A DNA stretch of 64,000 nt from an uncultured Bacteroidales bacterium (GCA_937906165.1 CALCYA010000096.1:6608-70607); one strand, 5' to 3'; positions 16,835 to 24,937 are shown, numbered from the stretch's first letter. The notes: generated from the sequence alone by a model not told the origin. A program made the numbers and translations.

Positions 16835-17938
16835 ATGACCTACTTAAAAAGATTCGGTATGTTTGTGATTATGCTGTTGTCTGTGACGATGGCTTTCGCT
16901 CAGGAGTTGCCAAAGGTATATATCCTCGCGACAGGTGGAACAATTGCGGGCTCGGGTTCTTCGGCTACAAAGAGTAACTATTCGGCAGGACAGGTTGCTA
17001 TCGGTACACTGCTCGATGCTGTTCCCGCAATAAATGATGTTGCATACGTCGAGGGCGAGCAGGTGGTGAATATCGGTTCACAGGATATGAGCAATGATGT
17101 GTGGCTGGTGCTTGCAAAGAGAGTGAATGAACTTCTTGCACAGACAGACGTGAACGGTATTGTAATTACCCACGGAACCGATACCATGGAGGAGACTGCC
17201 TTCTTCCTGAGTCTTGTTACCGACAGCAATATCCCCATTGTGCTTGTAGGTGCAATGCGTCCATCTACCGCAATAAGTGCCGATGGCCCGGTCAACCTCT
17301 ACAATGCCGTTGTAACCGCTGCATCACCCGCCTCAATGGGTCGTGGAGTGCTTGTGTGCATGAACGGCAAGGTTTATGGTGCCGCAGATGTCACAAAAAC
17401 CAATACAACAAGCGTGGAGACTTTCCAGTCGCCCAATTCCGGTGCTCTGGGTTACATCCACAATGGCGAGGTATTCTATTATCATGCTCCCGACAGAGTG
17501 GGCCGTAAATTTGTAGACCATGTACATGAGGGAACATTGTTCAATGAGGTCAGGACTCCATATTTCAATATAGATGGCCTGAAGTCTCTCCCCAAGGTGG
17601 GCATAGCCTATGGTTACTCAAGTGTCGAGGGTGATGTCGTTGACATGATGATTGACAAACACTATAAAGGCATCGTGTATGCCGGAGTTGGTAACGGTAA
17701 CATCCATAAGAATGTATTCCCTGAGCTTGAGAAGGCGCGCAAGGACGGTATAATAGTTGTACGTTCAAGCCGCGTTCCTACCGGTGCTACAACACTTGAC
17801 GCCGAGGTGGATGACAACAAGTATGAGTTTGTGGCATCATGGGGGCTCAACCCACAGAAGGCACGCATCCTTCTGATGCTTGCCCTTACAAAGACCGATG
17901 ATTGGAAAGTTATTCAGAAATATTTCAATAACTATTAA
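16835..17938 (+). CDS. ansB: Periplasmic L-asparaginase (type II)
   Basis: A 367-residue exported enzyme converting L-asparagine to aspartate and ammonia. A signal peptide (MTYLKRFGMFVIMLLSVTMA, then FAQ) precedes the mature domain, whose first catalytic threonine is in ILATGGTIAGSG. The second catalytic motif is ITHGTDTMEETAFFL; DGPVNLYNAV and a C-terminal VVRSSRVPTGAT complete the type II pattern. Export matches the periplasmic type II class. It is followed after 12 bases by a porin gene and then a C4-dicarboxylate transporter, which suggests that aspartate made in the periplasm is taken up and fed to fumarate respiration (inference). Confidence 0.95.
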   Translation: MTYLKRFGMFVIMLLSVTMAFAQELPKVYILATGGTIAGSGSSATKSNYSAGQVAIGTLLDAVPAINDVAYVEGEQVVNIGSQDMSNDVWLVLAKRVNELLAQTDVNGIVITHGTDTMEETAFFLSLVTDSNIPIVLVGAMRPSTAISADGPVNLYNAVVTAASPASMGRGVLVCMNGKVYGAADVTKTNTTSVETFQSPNSGALGYIHNGEVFYYHAPDRVGRKFVDHVHEGTLFNEVRTPYFNIDGLKSLPKVGIAYGYSSVEGDVVDMMIDKHYKGIVYAGVGNGNIHKNVFPELEKARKDGIIVVRSSRVPTGATTLDAEVDDNKYEFVASWGLNPQKARILLMLALTKTDDWKVIQKYFNNY

Positions 17939-17950
17939 TAAACTACAGTC

Positions 17951-19144
17951 ATGAAAATGAGAAACACTCTATTTGTACTTGTAGCGCTTGTAGCCGGTAT
18001 GGCATCGGCCCAGGTTACATCGCGTAATGCTGCAAATGCCTATGGCGAGAAATCACTTGCAGAGCGCGTGACAAAAATCGAGAAACAGAACGACTGGTTC
18101 AATCTCTACATGAACATGCACGGTGCTTTCGATGCAAAGTTCAACCAGGATGGCCGCAACGGCTTGAGCGAAGGTGCGTTCAATATGCGTCAGCTGCGTA
18201 TCGAGGCTAAAGGTAAGGTTAATGACTGGCTCTCTTACCGTTGGCGTCAGCGCCTGAACCGCAGCAATGACGGTGGCGGCATGATCGATAATCTGCCGAA
18301 CTCCATTGACCTTGCATATATCGCTGTTCAACTCAATGAGAAGTTATCACTGACAGCAGGCAAGCAGTGCGCCGCGTACGGTGGTTTCGAGTTCGATGCG
18401 AACCCTATCGAAATCTACCAGTACAGTGAGATCATCAACAATATGAGCAACTTCATGACAGGTCTTTCGCTCATATATGACGTTACTCCCACACAGCAGT
18501 TGCAGTTCCAGATTCTTGACAGCCGCAACGGCTCGCAGGAGGATACTTACGGTGCAGGTCTCGAGGAGAGCCGTCTGCCGCTTGTATACTCCGTGAACTG
18601 GAATGCCAATATGTTCGACAATGCATGGCAGACACGCTGGTCGGCTTCTCTGATGGAGGAGACTCACGGAATGTACATGTATTATGTGGCGCTCGGTAAC
18701 CAGTTCAACTTCTCGGAGCGTTGCAATATGTATGTCGACCTCATGAGCTCGCTTGAGCAGGTTGACCGCAAGGGGATAATGACTAATCTCCTTGGTGGTC
18801 AGGGCGCTTTTGGCGGACATAACATGTACAATGCGTTGTATAACTCGCTTGTGACAAAGATAAACTTCCGCGTACAGCCCAAGTGGAATCTTTTCGCGAA
18901 GGGTATGTTCGAGTCTGCCGGTGTGGCAAAGGATACCGACGGCGTGGCAAAGGGCAACTACCGTACATCGCTCGGTTACATTGCCGGTGTGGAGTTCTAT
19001 CCAATGGAGACCAACCTGCACTTCTACCTTGCATTCATCGGTCAGAGCAACTTCTTCACCGAGAGAGCAAAGGCGTTCGGGCAGGATGACTACAGTACAC
19101 AGCGTGTCTCTTTGGGCTTCATCTACCAGTTGCCTCTGTTCTGA
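17951..19144 (+). CDS. Outer-membrane porin, phosphate-selective-porin-like (OprO/OprP type)
   Basis: A 397-residue outer-membrane beta-barrel. Signal peptide MKMRNTLFVLVALVAGMASA ends before Q. A short coiled-coil-like segment (SLAERVTKIEKQNDWFNLYM) precedes alternating amphipathic strands such as FNMRQLRIEAKGKVNDWLSY and LSLTAGKQCAAYGGFEFD, the pattern of Bacteroidota porins. The last residues VSLGFIYQLPLF end in Phe, typical for barrel insertion by the BAM complex. Placed between asparaginase and DcuB, it may supply the periplasm with asparagine or dicarboxylates; specificity is not readable from sequence. Confidence 0.8.
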   Translation: MKMRNTLFVLVALVAGMASAQVTSRNAANAYGEKSLAERVTKIEKQNDWFNLYMNMHGAFDAKFNQDGRNGLSEGAFNMRQLRIEAKGKVNDWLSYRWRQRLNRSNDGGGMIDNLPNSIDLAYIAVQLNEKLSLTAGKQCAAYGGFEFDANPIEIYQYSEIINNMSNFMTGLSLIYDVTPTQQLQFQILDSRNGSQEDTYGAGLEESRLPLVYSVNWNANMFDNAWQTRWSASLMEETHGMYMYYVALGNQFNFSERCNMYVDLMSSLEQVDRKGIMTNLLGGQGAFGGHNMYNALYNSLVTKINFRVQPKWNLFAKGMFESAGVAKDTDGVAKGNYRTSLGYIAGVEFYPMETNLHFYLAFIGQSNFFTERAKAFGQDDYSTQRVSLGFIYQLPLF

Positions 19145-19174
19145 TAATTAACACATGACAAACACGTATAAAAT

Positions 19175-20476
19175 ATGATGCTTGTACAACTTCTGCTGGT
19201 TCTTGTGTGCATAATCATCGGTGCACGTCTTGGCGGTATCGGCCTTGGTGTCATGGGTGGTGTGGGTGTTGCGGTGCTGACATTTGTCTTCGGGTTGCAA
19301 CCCGGCGCTCTTCCCATTGATGTGATGCTTATGATTGCAGCGGTAATATCTGCGGCAGGATGTATGCAGGCGGCAGGCGGTCTTGATTATATGGTAAAGG
19401 TGGCAGAGCGTATACTGCGCTCTAACCCGCAGTATGTGACAATCCTGGCTCCGCTGGTGACCTATACTTTCACTTTTCTTGCAGGAACGGGACACGTTGC
19501 ATATTCGGTGTTGCCTGTGATTGCCGAGGTGGCCACAGAGACAAAGATACGTCCTGAACGTCCGCTGGGAATAGCTGTCATTGCCTCGCAACAGGCTATT
19601 ACGGCTTCCCCTATCTCTGCGGCTACGGTGGCTCTCCTGGGCTTGCTCGCCGGTTTTGACATTACGCTTTTCGACATTCTTAAAATAAGTATACCTGCCA
19701 CTCTTGTGGGTGTGATTGTAGGTGCCCTCTTCTCTATGAGAGTGGGTAAGAAACTTGTCGATGACCCTGAATACAAGCGCCGTCTTGAGTCGGGTGAGCT
19801 CGATATCAAGCATGTTGAGATTGACGATGTGAAGAACCGTTTCGGTGCGCGCATTTCTGTACTGCTCTTTATTGCAGCCACTGTATTGATCGTCCTCTTC
19901 GGTTCAATGCCGTCAATGCGTCCTTCGTTTGACGGAGAACAGGTAGGTATGCCTGTCATAATAGAGATGCTGATGCTTGCTACGGCTGCATTGATACTGC
20001 TCATCACCCGTACCAGTGGCGCGAAGGCTGCGCAGGGTAGTGTGTTCTCGGCAGGAATGCAGGCTGTGGTGGCAATCTTCGGTATTGCATGGATGGGTGA
20101 TACTTTCATCAGTGGAAACATTGTGGAGCTGAAAAGCTCGATTGAGGGTGTTGTTACCGAGATGCCTTGGCTCTTCGGTTTGGCGCTCTTCGTGATGTCG
20201 ATACTGCTCTACAGCCAGGCAGCCACAGTACGTGCGATAGTTCCATTGGGTATAGCATTGAGCATATCCCCTATGATGCTGATTGCGTTGTTCCCTGCAG
20301 TGAACGGTTATTTCTTTATCCCTAACTATCCGACATTGGTGGCGGCGATAAACTTTGATCGTACCGGAACTACAAGGATAGGAAAGTGGATACTTAACCA
20401 CTCGTTCATGATGCCGGGCCTTGTGGCTACGGCAGTGGCAATAGCTACAGGTCTTTTGTTGATTCAGATTTATTGA
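19175..20476 (+). CDS. dcuB: Anaerobic C4-dicarboxylate transporter, DcuA/DcuB family
   Basis: A 433-residue inner-membrane carrier with about ten to twelve hydrophobic helices. It exchanges aspartate, fumarate or malate for succinate under anoxia in characterised relatives. Recognisable parts are GARLGGIGLGVMGGVGVAVL at the N-terminus, the FTFLAGTGHVAYSVLPVIAE block, RPERPLGIAVIASQQAITAS and the C-terminal NYPTLVAAINFDRTGTTRIG. Last gene of the glutaminase/asparaginase series and followed by a strong terminator. The symbol denotes the family; DcuA versus DcuB cannot be decided here. Confidence 0.92.
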   Translation: MMLVQLLLVLVCIIIGARLGGIGLGVMGGVGVAVLTFVFGLQPGALPIDVMLMIAAVISAAGCMQAAGGLDYMVKVAERILRSNPQYVTILAPLVTYTFTFLAGTGHVAYSVLPVIAEVATETKIRPERPLGIAVIASQQAITASPISAATVALLGLLAGFDITLFDILKISIPATLVGVIVGALFSMRVGKKLVDDPEYKRRLESGELDIKHVEIDDVKNRFGARISVLLFIAATVLIVLFGSMPSMRPSFDGEQVGMPVIIEMLMLATAALILLITRTSGAKAAQGSVFSAGMQAVVAIFGIAWMGDTFISGNIVELKSSIEGVVTEMPWLFGLALFVMSILLYSQAATVRAIVPLGIALSISPMMLIALFPAVNGYFFIPNYPTLVAAINFDRTGTTRIGKWILNHSFMMPGLVATAVAIATGLLLIQIY

Positions 20477-20498
20477 TACCAGCTATCCTGAATAGGAC

Positions 20499-20534
20499 GT
20501 GGGTGACCCATTCACTTTTGGGTCACCCACTTTT
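20499..20534 (+). terminator. Rho-independent terminator after the dicarboxylate transporter
   Basis: GTGGGTGACCCA (20499-20510) pairs perfectly with TGGGTCACCCAC (20519-20530) around an 8-nt loop, followed by TTTTG, 22 bases past the stop codon. Confidence 0.88.
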
Positions 20535-20647
20535 GTTGAGGGGTTGGATGAAAAGAGCCTTTTCAGTCTTGTCGGTATGTAAAGATAAAAGATGTGTAAT
20601 GGGAATATTTCTTGCCGTTTAGAGGTTTCTACTCCTTGCTTTTTTAT

Positions 20648-20655
20648 TAATTTTG
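20648..20655 (+). promoter_or_regulatory. Promoter -7 box TAATTTTG for the antiporter gene
   Basis: TAATTTTG, full TAnnTTTG match, 57 bases before the antiporter ATG; it follows the upstream terminator, so the gene has its own promoter. Confidence 0.55.
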
Positions 20656-20712
20656 CATCCGATTGGGATTTATATCCTACAAGTCCCGGTCGTTTTGGAA
20701 ACGGTTTGAATT

Positions 20713-22203
20713 ATGATTACATTTACTTCGGGAAATATACTTTTCATCGGTTCAATACTAATATTCTGCAGTATATTGATTACTAAGGCCGGTGGACGTT
20801 TTGGAATGCCTACATTGTTGCTGTTCCTTATCGCAGGAATGCTTTTCGGGTGCGATGGCCTGGGAATACATTTCGATAATGTCGGTCAGGCACAGTTCGT
20901 TGGAATGGTGGCACTCTGTGTCATCCTCTTTACAGGTGGTGTCGAGACGCGGATTTCCGATATAATGCCTGTGTTAGGACCGGGACTCACGCTTTCTACC
21001 GTAGGCGTGCTGCTGACAACGCTTTTTACCGGTGGGTTCATCTTCGCGCTTTCCGAGTGGGAGCTGTTCTCGCTGGAGTTGCCGCTGATAACCTGCTTCC
21101 TGCTTGCAGCGACAATGTCCTCGACAGACTCTGCCACGGTGTTCAACATTCTGCGCGGAAAGAATATGAGGCTCAAGAATAATCTGCAACCTATGCTGGA
21201 ACTTGAGAGCGGAAGCAACGACCCTATGGCATATATCCTTACGATTGTACTCATACAGCTTGCTCTTACAGTGGGCGATGCCTCGTTGTCATCATTGGAT
21301 ACTCCAAAACTTGTGGTCGATTCTTTGACTATACTGGTGCAGCAGTTTGCCGCAGGTGCAATGATTGGTGCCGGTGCGGGATTTGCAACAATATGGGTGA
21401 TGAACAAGGTGAACCTCAATAATATTCCGCTCTATTCAATTATGCTCATGAGCATTGTGTTCTTTACATTTGCGATAACGGATATGTTGGGCGGTAACGG
21501 TTATCTCGCGGTATATATAGCAGGTATAATTGTGGGAAACAACAGGATGAAGAACCGTAAACAGGTGGTGGCATTCTTTGATGGCTTGACATGGATTGTA
21601 CAGATAGGCATGTTCCTACTGTTGGGACTTCTTGTTGTCCCCAGTGAGATGTGGAAGTGTGCGGTAGCTGCATTGCTGATAGGATTGTTCATGATGCTTG
21701 TGGCGCGTCCGTTGAGTGTATTTATGTCGTTGTTGCCGTTCAAGAATATCAATCTTGCATCAAAGAGCTATGTATCGTGGGTGGGCTTGCGTGGTGCTGT
21801 ACCTATCATCTTCGCAATGTATCCGGTGGTTGAGAATGTGCCTGGCAGCAGTGAGATATTCAATATTGTATTCTTTATAACATTGCTCTCTTTGGTTTTG
21901 CAGGGCGGTACAATTGCTGCTGCGGCCAAGAAGATGAACCTGCTGTTGCCTCCTCCCGAAAAGAGCCATTTTGATGTTGAGCTTCCGGAGGATGCCGGTG
22001 AACTCAGTGAGATTACCGTTACTGCTGAGCTTATTGAGAGCAAGGGTGATACTTTGCAAGCGTTGGGGTTACCGAAAGGTGTACTGGTGATGCTTGTCAA
22101 GCGTGGCGACAGGTATGTTGTACCCGATGGTTCCTTGAAGCTGCAGGAGGGTGATCATCTGTTGATGGTGGCAAGCTCCGAGATTGAGGAGGCGGGGAGG
22201 TGA
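20713..22203 (+). CDS. nhaP2: K+/H+ (or Na+/H+) antiporter, NhaP2/CvrA type
   Basis: A 496-residue inner-membrane CPA1-type exchanger. About twelve hydrophobic segments fill residues 5-390; within them SSTDSATVFNILRG and LELESGSNDPMAYIL are the conserved CPA1 acidic motifs of helices 5 and 6. A soluble tail from about 400 contains a TrkA-C-like domain (GDTLQALGLPKGVLVMLVKR), matching NhaP2/CvrA, which regulate cytosolic potassium. Single gene with its own promoter. Ion preference is inferred from family only. Confidence 0.9.
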   Translation: MITFTSGNILFIGSILIFCSILITKAGGRFGMPTLLLFLIAGMLFGCDGLGIHFDNVGQAQFVGMVALCVILFTGGVETRISDIMPVLGPGLTLSTVGVLLTTLFTGGFIFALSEWELFSLELPLITCFLLAATMSSTDSATVFNILRGKNMRLKNNLQPMLELESGSNDPMAYILTIVLIQLALTVGDASLSSLDTPKLVVDSLTILVQQFAAGAMIGAGAGFATIWVMNKVNLNNIPLYSIMLMSIVFFTFAITDMLGGNGYLAVYIAGIIVGNNRMKNRKQVVAFFDGLTWIVQIGMFLLLGLLVVPSEMWKCAVAALLIGLFMMLVARPLSVFMSLLPFKNINLASKSYVSWVGLRGAVPIIFAMYPVVENVPGSSEIFNIVFFITLLSLVLQGGTIAAAAKKMNLLLPPPEKSHFDVELPEDAGELSEITVTAELIESKGDTLQALGLPKGVLVMLVKRGDRYVVPDGSLKLQEGDHLLMVASSEIEEAGR

Positions 22204-22237
22204 ATGTGTAAAGAATAAAGGAGTGCCAGGTTTATAA

Positions 22238-22265
22238 GGGTCTTTAAGGTCTTTAGGGTCTTTAG
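22238..22265 (+). repeat. Short tandem repeat of GGTCTTTA units
   Basis: Three consecutive 8-9-base units (GGTCTTTAA, GGTCTTTAG, GGTCTTTAG) just after the antiporter gene; slippage-prone but with no evident function. Confidence 0.5.
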
Positions 22266-22321
22266 TGGGCGCTTTTTAAACGGAACACTGCGAGCTGCTT
22301 GACTCATTTATATACAATGAT

Positions 22322-22350
22322 AACGGAGCATACCGCACGGTATGCTCCGT
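22322..22350. terminator. Hairpin between the antiporter gene and RNase P RNA
   Basis: ACGGAGCATACC pairs with GGTATGCTCCGT around GCAC. It lies 8-36 bases beyond the 3' end of the RNase P RNA (minus) and can also face the antiporter transcript on plus. T tracts are short on both sides. Confidence 0.65.
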
Positions 22351-22357
22351 TTGTGTA

Positions 22358-22702
22358 ACAGTCAGCTTATAAGCCGGGTTCTGTGCCCCTTGCGGGGTGT
22401 CTGTCATTCATCTATGCAGTGTGTCACCACAATGCTAAAGCGTTCTACCCTCCGGCTCGGGCGAGCGACCCTCAAGCGCCGGTTTACATGAACTTGCAGC
22501 CTCCAAGACACACGGCCCGTACATCACTGCACGGCCGGTGGGCTCTTACCCCACCTTCTCACCCTTACCCCGGAGGGGCGGTTATTTTCTTCTGCGTTAC
22601 TCTGCCTTCACAAGCAGCTTTCTGTTAGGAAGTGGAGTGCTCTGCGCTGCCCGGACTTTCCTCCTTTGCCTTTGGGGCAACGGCGACAGACCGGCTGACT
22701 GT
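22358..22702 (-). ncRNA. rnpB: RNase P RNA (catalytic RNA subunit), class A
   Basis: A roughly 345-nt RNA on minus, the ribozyme that trims tRNA 5' leaders. The conserved 5' CR-I region GGAAAGTCCGGGCAGCGCAG follows the start by about 40 nt, and the 3' end has AGAACCCGGCTTATAAGC. ACAGTCAGC (minus, 22694-22702) pairs with GCTGACTGT (minus, 22358-22366) as a perfect 9-bp P1 helix, which sets both boundaries. The conserved GAGGGTAGAACGC-like and TGAATGACAGA-like segments lie in between. It has its own TATTTTTG promoter and a downstream hairpin. Confidence 0.96.
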
Positions 22703-22713
22703 GTTTCTGTTTG

Positions 22714-22721
22714 CAAAAATA
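22714..22721 (-). promoter_or_regulatory. Promoter -7 box TATTTTTG for RNase P RNA
   Basis: On minus TATTTTTG, full TAnnTTTG match, ending 12 bases before the P1 helix of the RNA. Confidence 0.65.
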
Positions 22722-22837
22722 CAAAAAATAGTGTAATCTCAGTTGTATAATGTGGATTTTCTCCTTATGCAACAGTCTATTTGATGGTGCAAGGATAATT
22801 TTTGTCATAGAATGTTTGTTGTATGGCAATTTTTTCT

Positions 22838-22845
22838 TACCTTTG
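22838..22845 (+). promoter_or_regulatory. Promoter -7 box TACCTTTG for SRP RNA
   Basis: TACCTTTG, full TAnnTTTG match, with TTG at 22819-22821 at a 16-base distance; it lies 23 bases before the terminal helix of the SRP RNA. Confidence 0.65.
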
Positions 22846-22865
22846 CAGTCGATAATGTTAGAAAG

Positions 22866-22968
22866 TATGGGTAAGTCCTATACGGCCAGCTCCTAGCGAA
22901 TCCTCCAGGGCTTGACCGCAGCAAAGGTAGTTGGTTGTAGCGGCGCGATGTAGGTAGCTTACCCACCC
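22866..22968 (+). ncRNA. ffs: Small signal recognition particle RNA (4.5S type)
   Basis: A roughly 100-nt RNA that with Ffh targets membrane proteins. TGGGTAAG (22868-22875) pairs with CTTACCCA (22958-22965) as the closing helix. The internal-loop strand CCAGG and its partner GCAGC of helix 8, then AAAGGTAG and GATGTAGGTAGC, line up with the same order in E. coli 4.5S RNA. The apical part between CCAGG and GCAGC is shorter than in E. coli and carries CTTGA where GGAA is usual. A strong promoter and intrinsic terminator flank it. Boundaries are accurate to a few bases at the 3' end; the 5' end could be up to about 15 nt earlier. Confidence 0.88.
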
Positions 22969-22973
22969 CATAG

Positions 22974-23001
22974 GCGAGTGCAATGGCACTCGCTTTTTTT
23001 T
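22974..23001 (+). terminator. Rho-independent terminator of SRP RNA
   Basis: GCGAGTGC (22974-22981) pairs with GCACTCGC (22986-22993) around AATG, followed by eight T. Confidence 0.93.
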
Positions 23002-23067
23002 GTCTGATATGAATATAAGAAATGTCACCGACTCCCGCCGGTGACATTCATTGTTTTCAAGTTTTAT

Positions 23068-24204
23068 TTAATTGCGTCTTATCCTTATCTGGATGGCATT
23101 CTGGATTGGTTTGTCGTTTACTATGACAAGGTATCCTCCACCGCCTGCGCCGGTAATCTTGTATCCCTTTACATTGCCTTTGTATTCGTCAATAGCCTTC
23201 TGTACATGGGGTGAAATCATGTTTGGGAACATTGCCACCTGTGCCTCGAATGATGTTGTGCAGGCCTTGCCCCAAGCATCTACATCCTGCGCGTTTATTG
23301 CTTTCCAACATTCGTCGGCTGCTTCGGCGAGCGCACGTGCATTCTCCTTGTTTATGTTTGTCTCGGCAAGCACGTCGTATCCGTTCTCGCGCGGTGCAAG
23401 GGGAATAAGCCAAAGGTTCTTCTCGATGAAGTCGAGTATTGCTGTCTCCTTTACGGTCTCAATGCTCTCGGGCCAATAGCCTCCGTCGTAGTTGAGTCTG
23501 TTGAGACCGGGCATGACAATTCCGATAGCATCCTGTGAACCGCTGATGTAGGGGCTTCCCGGTGGGTTCTCGTAACGGAATACCATCTTTGCAAGTGTCT
23601 CGCGGTCACCTTCAGGAATATCTACGTGCCACATTTCGATGGCAGCCTTGCGTGATGATGTGCTCATGCCGCCACGGTTGTTGAAATCGTAGTCGGGTTC
23701 AATGCTTATTGTGAGCACGGGACCGCCATGGTGCTTGCTCACATAAGGCTGGTCGAGCCAACCGCCTGCAAGGTCAATGCGGTAGGGTATGTTACACTCC
23801 TGACGGAGGGCTGTGGTAGAACGCGTGGGGAGTCCGGCCTCGGGTATACGTGTGCTGACAACGAGCTCAATGCCGTTCTCTTCGCAGAAACGCTTTTTGC
23901 CTGGGGTGTAGCCGTCGCTGTTCACAAAGAAAATGTCCGGCTTCAGGCGCTTTACATCCTCTTCGAAGTCCATGATGCCGCTTCCGCTGTTGACGAACGC
24001 ATCCTTTACATATCTGATGGCTTTTACCATATAAAGGCGCTCGCGCTCGGTGTTGATTGTCTTACGGTCCTTTAGTTCGCGGATAGTCGCGTCGGAACCG
24101 ATACCTACATAAAGGTCGCCGTGTGAGGCCGCCTCCTTAAAGAATGCAACGTGTCCGGAGTGGAGCATATCGTAGCAACCGGATACAAATACTTTCTTGC
24201 TCAT
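23068..24204 (-). CDS. Cytidylyltransferase-like / GHMP-kinase fusion protein
   Basis: A 378-residue cytosolic two-domain protein. Residues 1-125 are a nucleotidyltransferase of the glycerol-3-phosphate cytidylyltransferase type: VSGCYDMLHSGHVAFFKEA contains the HxGH motif (H15, H18), and VGIGSDATIRELKDRKTINT follows. A linker with LPTRSTTALR (the RS/T-x-x motif region) leads to a GHMP-kinase-like domain with PYRIDLAGGWLDQP and a C-terminal ITGAGGGGYLVIV. Such a fusion would phosphorylate a sugar and attach a nucleotide, but the usual GHMP phosphate-binding PxxxGLSSS motif is not obvious (GSPYISGSQDAIG sits in that place). Substrate unknown; single gene with its own promoter. Confidence 0.82.
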   Translation of the reverse strand: MSKKVFVSGCYDMLHSGHVAFFKEAASHGDLYVGIGSDATIRELKDRKTINTERERLYMVKAIRYVKDAFVNSGSGIMDFEEDVKRLKPDIFFVNSDGYTPGKKRFCEENGIELVVSTRIPEAGLPTRSTTALRQECNIPYRIDLAGGWLDQPYVSKHHGGPVLTISIEPDYDFNNRGGMSTSSRKAAIEMWHVDIPEGDRETLAKMVFRYENPPGSPYISGSQDAIGIVMPGLNRLNYDGGYWPESIETVKETAILDFIEKNLWLIPLAPRENGYDVLAETNINKENARALAEAADECWKAINAQDVDAWGKACTTSFEAQVAMFPNMISPHVQKAIDEYKGNVKGYKITGAGGGGYLVIVNDKPIQNAIQIRIRRN

Positions 24205-24269
24205 TGCTGAATGTTTTAATTCTTGAAATTGAGATAAGCCATTTCAATGGCTTTGCTTGATATTCAGTG

Positions 24270-24277
24270 CAAAGATA
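24270..24277 (-). promoter_or_regulatory. Promoter -7 box TATCTTTG for the fusion-protein gene
   Basis: On minus TATCTTTG, full TAnnTTTG match, 65 bases before the ATG at 24204. Confidence 0.6.
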
Positions 24278-24346
24278 TGAAATTTACTTAAAATATACAA
24301 TCATATCGGCTGTACAATCGGAAAAAGGAGATTCTTGTATATTGTA

Positions 24347-24466
24347 ATGGAAATCCAAAGGAATGTCAGCGTGGTTGTATGTATAATATTATTTTTGAAA
24401 ATCATCTTCTTTGCTTGTGCCGTAGCTTTTCTTGTGTGGTGTGTTTGCATGGCCTTGATTTTTTAA
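24347..24466 (+). CDS. Possible 39-residue membrane microprotein
   Basis: This open frame lies in the otherwise gene-free, AT-rich gap 24205-24705. It starts MEIQRNVSVVVC and continues as one long hydrophobic segment rich in Ile, Phe, Val and Cys to the stop TAA, as expected for a single-span membrane peptide. AAGGAG occurs about 17 bases before the ATG. No promoter box of the TAnnTTTG type is evident nearby, and AT-rich DNA yields such frames by chance. The rest of the gap holds only the promoters listed here. Confidence 0.2.
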   Translation: MEIQRNVSVVVCIILFLKIIFFACAVAFLVWCVCMALIF

Positions 24467-24667
24467 TATAAAACAATAATGCTTGTATAAAGTTTGCATT
24501 GCTTAATGTATGTCATTATCTTTCTTTTATGGCGTTCAGGCTATATTTAGGGCTTGAATTCAGTGCTGTGGCTCTGTTTTTATGCCTTGCACGTGAAAAA
24601 AAAACGGCTTTTTTGTTGATTTGGCGTAAAAAAAAAGGCAATTATGCCTTGTTATTCTAAATTTTGT

Positions 24668-24675
24668 TATCTTTG
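24668..24675 (+). promoter_or_regulatory. Promoter -7 box TATCTTTG for the histone-like gene
   Basis: TATCTTTG, full match, with TTG at 24649-24651 (16-base spacing), 31 bases before the ATG. Confidence 0.7.
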
Positions 24676-24705
24676 TACATCATTAACCTTATAATTGAAA
24701 TTGTT

Positions 24706-24879
24706 ATGAAAGAATTGATTGAGAAAATTCAGGAGACTTATGCTGCATTTGCAGCTGACGCAACAGCTCAGGCTGAGAAGGGTAACAAGGCTGCAGGTAC
24801 ACGCGCACGTAAGGCTTCTTTGGAGCTCGAGAAGGCTATGAAGGCTTTCCGTAAGGCTTCTCTCGAGGCTGCTAAGTAA
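24706..24879 (+). CDS. Histone H1-like protein (Hc1 family)
   Basis: A 57-residue basic, Ala/Lys-rich protein: MKELIEKIQETYAAFAADAT, then AEKGNKAAGTRARKASLELE, ending in MKAFRKASLEAAK. This is the composition and start of the small Hc1-type proteins common in Bacteroidota, thought to bind and compact DNA. The ATG at 24706 is preferred over an earlier in-frame start because it follows a clean promoter by a normal distance. Strong promoter and immediate terminator indicate a short, probably abundant monocistronic transcript. Confidence 0.88.
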   Translation: MKELIEKIQETYAAFAADATAQAEKGNKAAGTRARKASLELEKAMKAFRKASLEAAK

Positions 24880-24903
24880 TAGCACCTGTATTGATGACGC
24901 ATA

Positions 24904-24937
24904 ATAAAAGCTGCCATAGGTAGCTTTTATTTTTTTT
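24904..24937 (+). terminator. Terminator of the histone-like gene
   Basis: ATAAAAGCTGCC and GGTAGCTTTTAT pair with one G-T around ATA (24904-24930), followed by a run of eight T, 25 bases past the stop. Confidence 0.87.

Noticed and set aside
18347..19021. 224-codon open frame on minus inside the porin gene
   Set aside because: Antisense to a porin with signal peptide and C-terminal Phe; no motif of its own.
22383..22628. Open frame on plus in the antiporter-SRP gap
   Set aside because: It lies entirely in the antisense of the RNase P RNA, whose helices and conserved regions explain the sequence.
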